14,571 bases of DNA from ASMP01 sp964617015 (lineage in GTDB: Archaea; Nanobdellota; Nanobdellia; Pacearchaeales; GW2011-AR1): positions 1 through 14,571 of the forward strand of contig CAZTVG010000014.1 of the NCBI GenBank assembly GCA_964617015.1. The letters run 5' to 3'. Positions within the stretch are counted from its first letter, which is position 1. Each line of letters starts with the position of its first letter. The notes under the pieces are model-generated. The model saw only the letters and a list, made by a program, of their open reading frames with translations, made no database searches and was not told the DNA's origin. Positions 1-5,106 of this stretch are shown here, piece by piece. The translations under genes and the position numbers were made by a program.

Positions 1-2
1 TT

Positions 3-113
3 GGCCAGGCTTCTTTTTTTAATATAATAATGTGGGTGATAGGTTTAGCAGTAGTAAGCGTATTATACCTTTTTTTAATCATTAGAGTATTAAAATTATT
101 AAAGTTCAAATAA
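3..113 (+). CDS. C-terminal end of a membrane protein (partial)
   Basis: An open frame runs in from the left edge and stops at 111-113. The visible 36 residues contain one strongly hydrophobic stretch of about 20 residues, starting around the Met codon at 30, followed by a short Arg/Lys-rich tail. This is the pattern of a final transmembrane helix with a cytoplasmic positive end. The stop lies one base before the next ATG at 115, so the two genes are probably co-transcribed. The family cannot be named from this fragment. It could instead be a 27-residue protein starting at 30, but the open frame upstream favours a longer gene cut by the window edge. Confidence 0.45.
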   Translation, partial: GQASFFNIIMWVIGLAVVSVLYLFLIIRVLKLLKFK

Positions 114-114
114 A

Positions 115-333
115 ATGCCTTCTATAACAATAAATCTTGATGAGGATGTTAGGAAAATTATTTCTAAAAGAGCTAAGGGAAATCTTCTTAGCTTAAGAGA
201 GCAGATTGAGGATATTTTAAGGAAAAGCGCTGTAAGAACAAAGAACAAGCCAGGTTATCGCGGAATAAAAATCGATGATAGGCTTGTTGCTGCTTTTTCC
301 AGGGATAAGAGGGGAAGGAAAAAGAAAAAATAA
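115..333 (+). CDS. Ribbon-helix-helix-like small basic protein
   Basis: A 72-residue protein. Residues 3-8 form a beta-strand of alternating type (Ser-Ile-Thr-Ile-Asn-Leu) followed by Asp-Glu-Asp, and two predicted helices span about 9-22 and 25-40. This is the strand-helix-helix layout of MetJ/Arc-type DNA-binding proteins, which bind DNA as dimers through the strand. The rest is a linker ending in a very basic tail (Lys/Arg-rich from residue 64), consistent with nucleic-acid binding. It starts one base after the preceding gene and is followed seven bases later by a frameshifted gene, so the three look like one operon. The operator and function are unknown. The RHH assignment rests on pattern alone. 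An antitoxin is possible, but no intact partner toxin is visible. Confidence 0.55.
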   Translation: MPSITINLDEDVRKIISKRAKGNLLSLREQIEDILRKSAVRTKNKPGYRGIKIDDRLVAAFSRDKRGRKKKK

Positions 334-340
334 GAAGGAA

Positions 341-591
341 ATGGAATTAACAGAACTTTTTGATAATAGCATAGAATATAAAGGTTTAGGAGTAAAACTT
401 GGAGAGACCAAAACCCCTAGAGGAATTTTTCCAATTATATTAAATATGCCCTCCTGGTTGCTGATGGAAAAGGATTTAACGTTCTGATAATTCGTCACCC
501 CACTATAGGACCGAGAGAACCCGACATTTGCCTCTTTCTAGACAGGGTAAGTGAAGAAAAAGCAAGAAGAGAATACGACAAATTAAATTGA
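341..591 (+). pseudogene. Frameshifted small gene of unknown function
   Basis: From the ATG at 341, preceded by a purine-rich GAAGGAA that could act as a ribosome binding site, one frame encodes about 30 residues up to a five-T run at 426-430. After that it becomes unconvincing and stops at 485-487. The adjacent frame, open from 421, continues as a well-formed protein (Ser-Asn-Tyr-Ile-Lys-Tyr..., then Arg-His-Pro-Thr-Ile-Gly-Pro-Arg-Glu) ending at TGA 589-591. Restoring one T would give a single protein of about 82 residues. The cause may be an assembly or sequencing error in the homopolymer, or a real mutation. The T run is not a canonical XXXYYYZ slippery site in the reading frame, so programmed frameshifting is less likely. 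I do not recognise the family. Confidence 0.55.
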
Positions 592-645
592 TTAGCTTTT
601 ATCTGTTTCCATACTAATGGGGGAAGGAAAAAGGAGAAGAGGTAA

Positions 646-930
646 TTAATGTACTAATGAAGAGATGTCATTTCTTTGTTTTTCATCTTTTTCAATGAGC
701 TCTAACTTTTTCATAGTACTCTGAAAATCGATTTCCCTAAAAGCTTCTTTTAAATTAGGCATGTTTATTCCACCACCAAATTGATTTATTAATGCTTCAC
801 AATATTGTTTAACTTCATTAATTCCACCATAAGCTTCAACTAAACTTTTTCTTAATTTGAATTTCCCACTTAAGCCACTAGTCTCAACATAAATTTCTAA
901 ATATTCTTCATTAGATTTATATTCTACCAT
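646..930 (-). CDS. Hypothetical 94-residue protein
   Basis: The ATG start at 930 is chosen over the GTG at 939 because a TATA-like box (minus strand TTTAAAAAGG, 951-960) is centred about 25 bases before 930, matching the leaderless pattern seen elsewhere in the window. The protein begins with a possible beta-hairpin region (residues 1-25). The remainder is mostly helical and charged, with a Gly-Gly-Gly turn near residue 53. It has no signal peptide, no membrane helix and only one cysteine. It does not obviously carry the Gly-Tyr-x-x-Trp motif of the neighbouring paralog family, although its size and orientation match. No known family is recognised. Confidence 0.55.
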   Translation of the reverse strand: MVEYKSNEEYLEIYVETSGLSGKFKLRKSLVEAYGGINEVKQYCEALINQFGGGINMPNLKEAFREIDFQSTMKKLELIEKDEKQRNDISSLVH

Positions 931-950
931 GGAATTCACAATAATAAATT

Positions 951-960
951 CCTTTTTAAA
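951..960 (-). promoter_or_regulatory. TATA-like box for the gene starting at 930
   Basis: On the minus strand this reads TTTAAAAAGG, centred about 25 bases upstream of the ATG at 930. The spacing predicts that transcription starts at or next to the start codon (leaderless mRNA). Confidence 0.45.
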
Positions 961-970
961 CCTTTCTTCT

Positions 971-986
971 GAGAAAAAAGAAATTA
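971..986 (-). terminator. Possible T-rich terminator after the 1009-1278 gene
   Basis: On the minus strand, about 25-40 bases downstream of the stop codon at 1009-1011, the sequence is T-rich (TTTCTTTTTTCTC). Archaeal termination commonly uses such T-runs without a hairpin. It lies between this gene and the next minus-strand gene and its promoter. Evidence is by position and composition only. Confidence 0.25.
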
Positions 987-1008
987 TTGTGGTTTTTTAT
1001 CCAGCCAA

Positions 1009-1278
1009 TCAATGCCCTTCTGCGAGCACTTTTTTCATTAACCCGTCTATCTCAGGCATGCCATTTGAAGCATCTCTTATTTCTCCATCATTACATTTGA
1101 GTACAATGGGTAGGTCACGTTTGTTTTCTCTAGCTTCTCTTACCCATTTCCTGTAGCCCTCTTCGAAGTTTTCAGGACCATATGCTCCTTTGACAAGAAA
1201 AATTTCATCTGTTATCTGTGAGCCTACAACATATCCATTTCTTATGTTGATATCGCTATCTAATTTTATTACCTGCAT
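1009..1278 (-). CDS. Small paralog family protein, member 1
   Basis: An 89-residue soluble protein and the most divergent of five related small proteins in this window (others at 2739-3029, 3098-3394, 3460-3750 and 3761-4048). The shared core is visible as a hydrophobic segment around residues 14-30, then Gly-Pro-Glu-Asn-Phe-Glu-Glu-Gly-Tyr-Arg-Lys-Trp (34-45) with Glu at 48, then a strand-like segment (57-61) and a C-terminal helix. The Glu-Glu-Gly-Tyr-x-x-Trp helix is the signature common to the set. There is no signal peptide or membrane helix. The start at 1278 is supported by a TATA-like box about 27 bases upstream. It lies divergent to the SpoIIE-type phosphatase gene across a 139-base spacer. 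The function is unknown and I do not recognise a named domain. Confidence 0.6.
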   Translation of the reverse strand: MQVIKLDSDINIRNGYVVGSQITDEIFLVKGAYGPENFEEGYRKWVREARENKRDLPIVLKCNDGEIRDASNGMPEIDGLMKKVLAEGH

Positions 1279-1300
1279 GATTAAGTTAGAAATATTTTGG

Positions 1301-1310
1301 TTTATATTCT
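1301..1310 (-). promoter_or_regulatory. TATA-like box for the 1009-1278 gene
   Basis: The minus strand reads AGAATATAAA, centred about 27 bases before the ATG at 1278. It lies in the 1279-1417 divergent spacer shared with the phosphatase gene. Confidence 0.45.
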
Positions 1311-1417
1311 TTGTTGTGTTAAAATAGAAAGATTAACTATTTTTCAGAATTCACTGCATTTTTATTACAAAGATTTAAAAACAAAACAATATTTCAAAAA
1401 AACCAATTTAATTTAAA

Positions 1418-2293
1418 ATGCTTGGAAAAGAGAAAGAAAATTTAGAAGGAATGCTTAGGAATTTGGAACCCAGGGATAGAGAGATACCTCAGTTAGAGGG
1501 AATTGATATCTACGGAAAAACACTTCCTCTCCACGGAATTGGTGGTGGAGACAGCATTATCTGGATGGATTTTAAGAAAAGGTATGATCTAAGGGAAAGG
1601 ATAAGGGAAGCAAAATCAGAAAAAGTCAGGGAAAAATTAAAATTGAACAAAAGAAGAGGGGGAATTCTTATTGCGGATGTTGCAGGGCATGACATTACTG
1701 ACGCTTTTATAGCCTCACAATTGCACCATGCATTTTTGACAGGAGCATTATATGAATTGGATCGATTTGGAGAGATTACAACACACCTCTTTGAAAATCT
1801 GAACACAAGGTTTTATTCCACTTCAACTATTGGCGGAAGAAACAAATATTTCACAATGCTTTATGGGGAAATCTCTCAGGAGGGAGTTTTTAGATACATT
1901 TCTGCAGCACACCAGATGCCAATACTTTTCTCTGGAAAGGATGGTCAGATAACTAATCTAAATGGAGACCAAATGAAAGCATCTGTGCCAACTGGTTTAA
2001 TGCCTTCAAAGCGAAATATTGACGCCAGAAAAAATCACAGCCTGCTTGGCCTCAAAGAAGAATATGAGATCAATGAATTAAGACTGGAAAATAGGGGCGA
2101 CATGTGTGTTTTATTCACAGACGGATTGGAGGATCATTTTGGCGATTCTTTTAGAGAAACCTTAAGCGGAATTTTAAGAGATGCAAAAAATTTGACTTCT
2201 AAAGGAATTTATAACAGGGTAAACAGAACTATTGATGATTATGGTAAACCGAAAGACGACATTAGTTATGTGATTATAAAAAAGAACAAGTAA
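1418..2293 (+). CDS. SpoIIE/RsbU-type PP2C protein serine/threonine phosphatase
   Basis: This 291-residue protein matches the PPM/SpoIIE phosphatase fold, which removes phosphate from Ser/Thr on partner proteins using two metal ions. Visible motifs are Gly-Gly-Gly-Asp at 42-45, Ala-Asp-Val-Ala-Gly-His at 86-91 (metal ligand Asp87), Phe-Thr-Met-Leu-Tyr-Gly at 145-150, the degenerate AGHxP-like segment Ala-Ala-His-Gln-Met-Pro at 163-168, Phe-Thr-Asp-Gly at 233-236 (Asp235) and Asp-Asp-Ile-Ser at 280-283. All key acidic residues are present, so activity is likely. A Lys/Arg-rich insertion lies at about 52-80. There is no sensor, PAS, HAMP or membrane domain, and no anti-sigma kinase or STAS partner is visible nearby, so the substrate is unknown. 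AT-rich TATA-like sequences lie at 1371-1382 and 1387-1396; which one is used is unclear. The gene abuts msrB tail to tail with no spacer. The family call is confident; the role is not. Confidence 0.88.
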   Translation: MLGKEKENLEGMLRNLEPRDREIPQLEGIDIYGKTLPLHGIGGGDSIIWMDFKKRYDLRERIREAKSEKVREKLKLNKRRGGILIADVAGHDITDAFIASQLHHAFLTGALYELDRFGEITTHLFENLNTRFYSTSTIGGRNKYFTMLYGEISQEGVFRYISAAHQMPILFSGKDGQITNLNGDQMKASVPTGLMPSKRNIDARKNHSLLGLKEEYEINELRLENRGDMCVLFTDGLEDHFGDSFRETLSGILRDAKNLTSKGIYNRVNRTIDDYGKPKDDISYVIIKKNK

Positions 2294-2704
2294 TTAATTC
2301 TCCTTGAAATCCAGAGCAAGTGAATTTATGCAGTATCTTTTTCCTGTGGGGCATTCTTTCCTTTTTCTTTCATCAAAAACATGCCCTAGATGACCTCTGC
2401 ATTTTGAGCAAAGAACTTCTGTCCTTTCCACGCCAAGACCAGTATCTTTTTCAAGCTTTATAGTTCCTTTTTTTGCAATATCATAAAAACTTGGCCAGCC
2501 TGTTTCAGAATCAAATTTATGCTTTGAACTGAAAAGCTGGTTTCCGCAGGCACCACAGACATAAACTCCTTTCTTTTTGTTATGAAGTAATTTCCCTGTG
2601 CCAGGAGATTCTGTGCCCTTTTCTCTCAGAATATGATATTGCTCAGGAGTTAGTTTTTCCTTCCATTTATCTTCTGTCTGATATGTGTTTGTCTCTGTGC
2701 CCAT
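2294..2704 (-). CDS. msrB: Peptide-methionine (R)-S-oxide reductase MsrB
   Basis: MsrB reduces methionine-R-sulfoxide in oxidised proteins back to methionine, a cytoplasmic repair reaction normally recycled by thioredoxin. The 136 residues cover the whole family domain. Two zinc-binding pairs are visible, Cys50/Cys53 (Cys-Gly-Ala-Cys) and Cys99/Cys102 (Cys-Ser-Lys-Cys). Also present are Thr-Gly-Trp-Pro-Ser-Phe at 68-73, Gly-His-Val-Phe-Asp at 107-111 and the catalytic segment Arg-Tyr-Cys-Ile-Asn-Ser with Cys125. An additional Cys118 sits seven residues before the catalytic one; its role cannot be assigned. A TATA-like box about 25 bases upstream supports the ATG at 2704 and leaderless expression. 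Its stop codon directly abuts that of the phosphatase gene. It follows a small paralog gene in the same direction but has its own promoter. Confidence 0.96.
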   Translation of the reverse strand: MGTETNTYQTEDKWKEKLTPEQYHILREKGTESPGTGKLLHNKKKGVYVCGACGNQLFSSKHKFDSETGWPSFYDIAKKGTIKLEKDTGLGVERTEVLCSKCRGHLGHVFDERKRKECPTGKRYCINSLALDFKEN

Positions 2705-2724
2705 ATATCTTTTAGAACTCTTTT

Positions 2725-2733
2725 GTATTTAAT
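2725..2733 (-). promoter_or_regulatory. TATA-like box for msrB
   Basis: The minus strand reads ATTAAATAC, centred 25 bases before the msrB ATG at 2704. The identical nonamer precedes the paralog gene at 3761-4048, and CTTAAATAC precedes the one at 2739-3029. Confidence 0.55.
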
Positions 2734-2738
2734 TTTTC

Positions 2739-3029
2739 CTAGTTTAAGGAATGTCTTCTTCTTGCTTCTTTAATCAATATCTCATGAATTTCAAGTGAAA
2801 GATCTTCAAGAACCTTCCCCTCTCCTCTTTCATTAAATTCAACCATATCGAGATTCCCATCAAAGTTCATTTCACCTAATTCAGCTGCCCATAAGAGATA
2901 ACCTTCAATCATTTTTTCTCTTGTTTTATATCTTCCAAGAACCCCTGTTTTTTCTCCATTATATTCTGTAACCATTACTACTCCATACTTGTGTTCTCCT
3001 ATTTCAGGTGAGTTTTTTTCTGTTTCCAT
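2739..3029 (-). CDS. Small paralog family protein, member 2
   Basis: A 96-residue soluble acidic protein. It is closely related to member 4 (3460-3750): both begin Met-Glu-Thr, share Ile-Gly-Glu-His-(Lys/Arg)-Tyr-Gly-Val at about 10-17 and the Glu-Gly-Tyr/Ile-Gly-Tyr-x-x-Trp helix, then a Phe-Asn-Glu strand end (65-67) and Leu-Glu-Asp (74-76) opening the C-terminal helix. The predicted order is a beta-hairpin with a charged turn (16-34), a helix (36-52), a strand (59-66) and a helix (74-92). There are no cysteines, signal peptide or membrane segment. The start at 3029 is supported by a TATA-like box 25 bases upstream. It sits between member 3 and msrB, all on the minus strand. The biochemical function is unknown; no catalytic residues stand out, so a binding or regulatory role is a guess. 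Confidence 0.65.
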   Translation of the reverse strand: METEKNSPEIGEHKYGVVMVTEYNGEKTGVLGRYKTREKMIEGYLLWAAELGEMNFDGNLDMVEFNERGEGKVLEDLSLEIHEILIKEARRRHSLN

Positions 3030-3049
3030 TAAATTTCCATAAAAATAGA

Positions 3050-3058
3050 GTATTTAAG
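3050..3058 (-). promoter_or_regulatory. TATA-like box for paralog member 2
   Basis: The minus strand reads CTTAAATAC, centred 25 bases before the ATG at 3029. It differs by one base from the boxes of msrB and of the 3761-4048 gene. Confidence 0.5.
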
Positions 3059-3097
3059 GTTTTTCCCGAAGTTAAGTGCAGTGAATTTATTCTATTT

Positions 3098-3394
3098 TTA
3101 ACCAAGATATTTTTCCTCAAGAGCGTTTGCCCCATCAAATACTACAAATCTAGATATATCTTCTGTTACATCTTCGAATTTATCCCTTCCGACAGATTTT
3201 AATACAATTAGCTCACTCTCCATTTGTAACATTGATGCAAATTCCACCAATACCTTATAGGATTCCATAAGAGAATGCGTTGTTCCAAATCTGTACAAAA
3301 GATTTACATCATAAATTCCATCATAATTTCCATTGTATGACATTAGCCCAATAAAATATATTTCTCTTCCAGAATGTGAATTTTTAATGCCCAT
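3098..3394 (-). CDS. Small paralog family protein, member 3
   Basis: A 98-residue soluble protein that keeps the layout of the cluster family but is more diverged. A hairpin-like segment with Ser-Tyr-Asn-Gly (19-22) matches Glu-Tyr-Asn-Gly (22-25) of member 2. The central helix begins Thr-Thr-His-Ser-Leu-Met-Glu-Ser-Tyr (38-46); it has Glu-Ser-Tyr in place of Glu-Gly-Tyr and Val in place of the usual Trp. A hydrophobic strand follows (62-66), then an acidic Phe-Glu-Asp-Val-Thr-Glu-Asp helix start (73-79). No catalytic pattern, cysteine or membrane helix is visible. A TATA-like box about 26 bases upstream of 3394 supports the start and suggests transcription separate from member 4. Membership in the family is moderately secure from position, size and alignment by eye. 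The function is unknown. Confidence 0.55.
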   Translation of the reverse strand: MGIKNSHSGREIYFIGLMSYNGNYDGIYDVNLLYRFGTTHSLMESYKVLVEFASMLQMESELIVLKSVGRDKFEDVTEDISRFVVFDGANALEEKYLG

Positions 3395-3415
3395 AAAATA
3401 TTATTAAAATCAATT

Positions 3416-3425
3416 CTTATTAAAC
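3416..3425 (-). promoter_or_regulatory. TATA-like box for paralog member 3
   Basis: The minus strand reads GTTTAATAAG, centred about 26 bases before the ATG at 3394, in the 65-base spacer between members 3 and 4. Confidence 0.45.
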
Positions 3426-3459
3426 ATTTATGTTCTTAATCAAAATCCTACAAATTTTC

Positions 3460-3750
3460 CTAATTATTATAATGCCTTGCAATCAGCTTAGCCATAATTA
3501 ATTTATCATGTAACTCACGCATGAAATCTTCAAGAATTCTCTCAAGGCCATCTTCATTAAATTTAAACATATAAAGATTTACATTAATTTTTGTTCTTTC
3601 AAATTCATTAAACCAAAAAATGTAGCCTATCCCAAGTTCATCTGTTGTTTCATATTCTTCAAGAATTTTCATTCCTTTTTTTCCTTTGTACTTTACAAGC
3701 ATACCCACTCCGTATCTGTGTTCCCCTATTGGGGTTTTATCTGTTTCCAT
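3460..3750 (-). CDS. Small paralog family protein, member 4
   Basis: The frame is open to 3951, but the start is placed at 3750 (or the ATG at 3756, two codons earlier). This aligns the protein exactly with member 2 from the first residue and avoids overlap with the upstream member 5, whose stop is at 3761-3763. The 96 residues show Ile-Gly-Glu-His-Arg-Tyr-Gly-Val (8-15), the Thr-Thr-Asp-Glu-Leu...Gly-Tyr-x-x-Trp helix (35-46), a strand ending Lys-Phe-Asn-Glu-Asp-Gly (63-68) and Leu-Glu-Asp-Phe (73-76) beginning the last helix. It is soluble and acidic to neutral. No TATA-like box lies at the expected distance, and member 5 ends only 4-10 bases upstream, so the two are probably one transcript. 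The function is unknown. With member 2 this is the clearest duplicate pair in the cluster. Confidence 0.65.
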   Translation of the reverse strand: METDKTPIGEHRYGVGMLVKYKGKKGMKILEEYETTDELGIGYIFWFNEFERTKINVNLYMFKFNEDGLERILEDFMRELHDKLIMAKLIARHYNN

Positions 3751-3760
3751 GCTCATTAAT

Positions 3761-4048
3761 TCACATAACGTACCGATTTCCTTGGCCTTGAGTTTTTTTG
3801 GCCAGTTCATCTTCTGCTTCAAATACAATGTCATGTAGGGGTATATATAAATTGCCCTCCACCTTTTGATAAGGTAAATGTTCTTCAGAATCCTCATCTG
3901 ATTGAAGAAGCCATGTTCTATAAGCTTCCTCAAGTTCTTCTCTTGTTTCATACCCTCTTACAAAATGTGTTTCTCCATTTCCTAAATCCTTTCCAAGAAC
4001 AAATTCATATTCAGTATATGCTTTTTTTAGGAGATTTTCTGCACACAT
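3761..4048 (-). CDS. Small paralog family protein, member 5
   Basis: A 95-residue acidic soluble protein, first gene of the minus-strand run downstream of the assembly gap. It has a hydrophobic/aromatic strand (Glu-Tyr-Glu-Phe-Val-Leu, 13-18), a charged turn, then Arg-Gly-Tyr-Glu-Thr-Arg-Glu-Glu-Leu-Glu-Glu-Ala-Tyr-Arg-Thr-Trp (31-46). That is the family helix, with Ala replacing Gly before Tyr. A strand-like segment (65-70) and an acidic helix (73-85) follow. A TATA-like box identical to that of msrB lies 26 bases before the ATG at 4048. It is followed after a few bases by member 4, so they likely form a two-gene operon. It is divergent from the family consensus at the C-terminus. The function is unknown. 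Confidence 0.6.
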   Translation of the reverse strand: MCAENLLKKAYTEYEFVLGKDLGNGETHFVRGYETREELEEAYRTWLLQSDEDSEEHLPYQKVEGNLYIPLHDIVFEAEDELAKKTQGQGNRYVM

Positions 4049-4069
4049 CAGTTTTCTGAGAAATATTTA

Positions 4070-4078
4070 GTATTTAAT
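4070..4078 (-). promoter_or_regulatory. TATA-like box for paralog members 5 and 4
   Basis: The minus strand reads ATTAAATAC, identical to the msrB box, centred 26 bases before the ATG at 4048. The assembly gap begins four bases further upstream, so additional regulatory sequence may be hidden. Confidence 0.5.
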
Positions 4079-4082
4079 TATT

Positions 4083-4182
4083 NNNNNNNNNNNNNNNNNN
4101 NNNNNNNNNNNNNNNNNNNNNNNNNNNNNNNNNNNNNNNNNNNNNNNNNNNNNNNNNNNNNNNNNNNNNNNNNNNNNNNNNN
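4083..4182. other. Assembly gap of 100 N
   Basis: Exactly 100 undetermined bases, the usual placeholder for a scaffold join of unknown true length. It removes the C-terminus of the membrane protein at 4183-4463 and may hide further genes. The order and distance of sequences on its two sides should not be taken as proven. Confidence 0.97.
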
Positions 4183-4463
4183 ATTGGAGGACCTATTGTT
4201 AAAAGAGTGTAATCTTTTTCAATTAGGAAAACAATAATTTCAAATACCCCTAAAGCAATAATAATCCAGTTTAACCGAATATTTTTCCTTGACATGAAAA
4301 CAAAAACAACAATCAGACTTCCTGCGAAAATTCTCCAGATTCCCAGAGTAACTTCCAGCCCAACAGCAAATATTGCTGGAGTAATCTTTAACGCAGTAAG
4401 AATTCCTGTCAAAATCATAATCAATCCTGCAATTATACCAAAAATAAAACTTAATTTTTTCAT
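4183..4463 (-). CDS. Multi-pass membrane protein, C-terminus lost in gap
   Basis: The start is the ATG at 4463, two bases after the stop of the upstream flavoprotein gene; a TTG at 4469 is a weaker alternative. The visible 93 residues are almost entirely hydrophobic, with about three to four membrane helices (roughly 4-22, 29-58 as one long or two segments, and 66-82), short basic loops (Ser-Arg-Lys-Asn at about 58-61) and an acidic/aromatic loop (Glu-Lys-Asp-Tyr). The reading frame enters the N run after Gly-Pro-Pro, so the end is unknown. No catalytic motif or named family is recognised. Its spacing to the FMN reductase-like gene suggests co-transcription, but a functional link is unproven. 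Confidence 0.6.
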
Positions 4464-4465
4464 AT

Positions 4466-5044
4466 TCAATAAGGAACTCCCTTTTTCCTAGCTTCTTTTA
4501 ATGCCTTGGAATACCATTCAAGTTCATCCAGAAACTTTTTCACTCTCTTATTCATTTTCTCGTCTTTTGGATTTCCCTGCTCATCAAAAACATCCTGGAT
4601 TTTTGATATAGGAAAACCAGATGGAATAGCAGGCATTCCCAATTCAGCTAGCATGTCTCTTAGGTGTGATGCTGCTCTCACTCCGCCAAAACCACCCATA
4701 GAATAAGAGACAATTGCAGAAGGTCTGAAGAAATACTCTTCAAAAAAATGATCCAAGAGATTTATAAGAGCAGGAGGGATAAGATGATTATATTCTGCAG
4801 TTATAATAACAAAAGCATCCGCATCCCTTAAAATTTTTGCAAGTTTCTCAAGAACTTTAGGAGCCATCCCTTTTTCATAATCTTTGTATCTTCTTTCAAG
4901 TAAGGGAATTTTATATTCTAAAGGGTTAACCAAAGTTACATTCCACTTTCTTGCCTTTAACTCACTTTCAATAAATTTTGCAGCTTTTGTTCCCTGCCCA
5001 CCTTCTCTTACAGAACCCAAAATCACAACAGCTTTTAATGCCAT
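4466..5044 (-). CDS. NADPH-dependent FMN reductase-family flavoprotein
   Basis: A 192-residue protein with the flavodoxin-like fold of the NADPH-dependent FMN reductase family (quinone/chromate/azo reductase relatives), which uses bound FMN and NAD(P)H for two-electron reductions. Visible features are a first strand ending in the phosphate-binding loop Gly-Ser-Val-Arg-Glu-Gly-Gly (10-16), Ala-Glu-Tyr-Asn-His-x-x-Pro-Pro-Ala-Leu (83-93), which corresponds to the family's P-E-Y-N-x-S-x-P-x-x-L flavin-contact motif, and Ser-Met-Gly-Gly-Phe-Gly-Gly (115-121) after the fourth strand. The length is normal for the family. A TATA-like box about 25 bases upstream supports the ATG at 5044. It is followed after two bases by a membrane protein gene. 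The electron acceptor in the cell cannot be told from sequence. Confidence 0.9.
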   Translation of the reverse strand: MALKAVVILGSVREGGQGTKAAKFIESELKARKWNVTLVNPLEYKIPLLERRYKDYEKGMAPKVLEKLAKILRDADAFVIITAEYNHLIPPALINLLDHFFEEYFFRPSAIVSYSMGGFGGVRAASHLRDMLAELGMPAIPSGFPISKIQDVFDEQGNPKDEKMNKRVKKFLDELEWYSKALKEARKKGVPY

Positions 5045-5062
5045 TAGATATCTTAAAAAACT

Positions 5063-5074
5063 GTAAATTTAAAT
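5063..5074 (-). promoter_or_regulatory. TATA-like box for the flavoprotein gene
   Basis: The minus strand reads ATTTAAATTTAC, centred about 25 bases before the ATG at 5044, again indicating a leaderless message. Confidence 0.5.
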
Positions 5075-5106
5075 CTTTCCTTTAACCATCAAATTTTTTT
5101 AATGCC

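Noticed and set aside
426..430. Programmed frameshifting at the five-T run
   Set aside because: The site lacks a canonical slippery heptamer in frame and no downstream structure was evident, so a simple indel is preferred.
1346..3090. Shared 11-base string AATTCACTGCA near 1348 and, inverted, near 3075-3088 between cluster genes
   Set aside because: Several exact matches of this length are expected by chance in a window of this size; position relative to starts is not consistent.
3751..3951. N-terminal extension of the 3460 frame giving a 163-residue protein
   Set aside because: It overlaps member 5 almost completely in another frame and has no similarity to the paralogs; homology places the start at 3750 or 3756.
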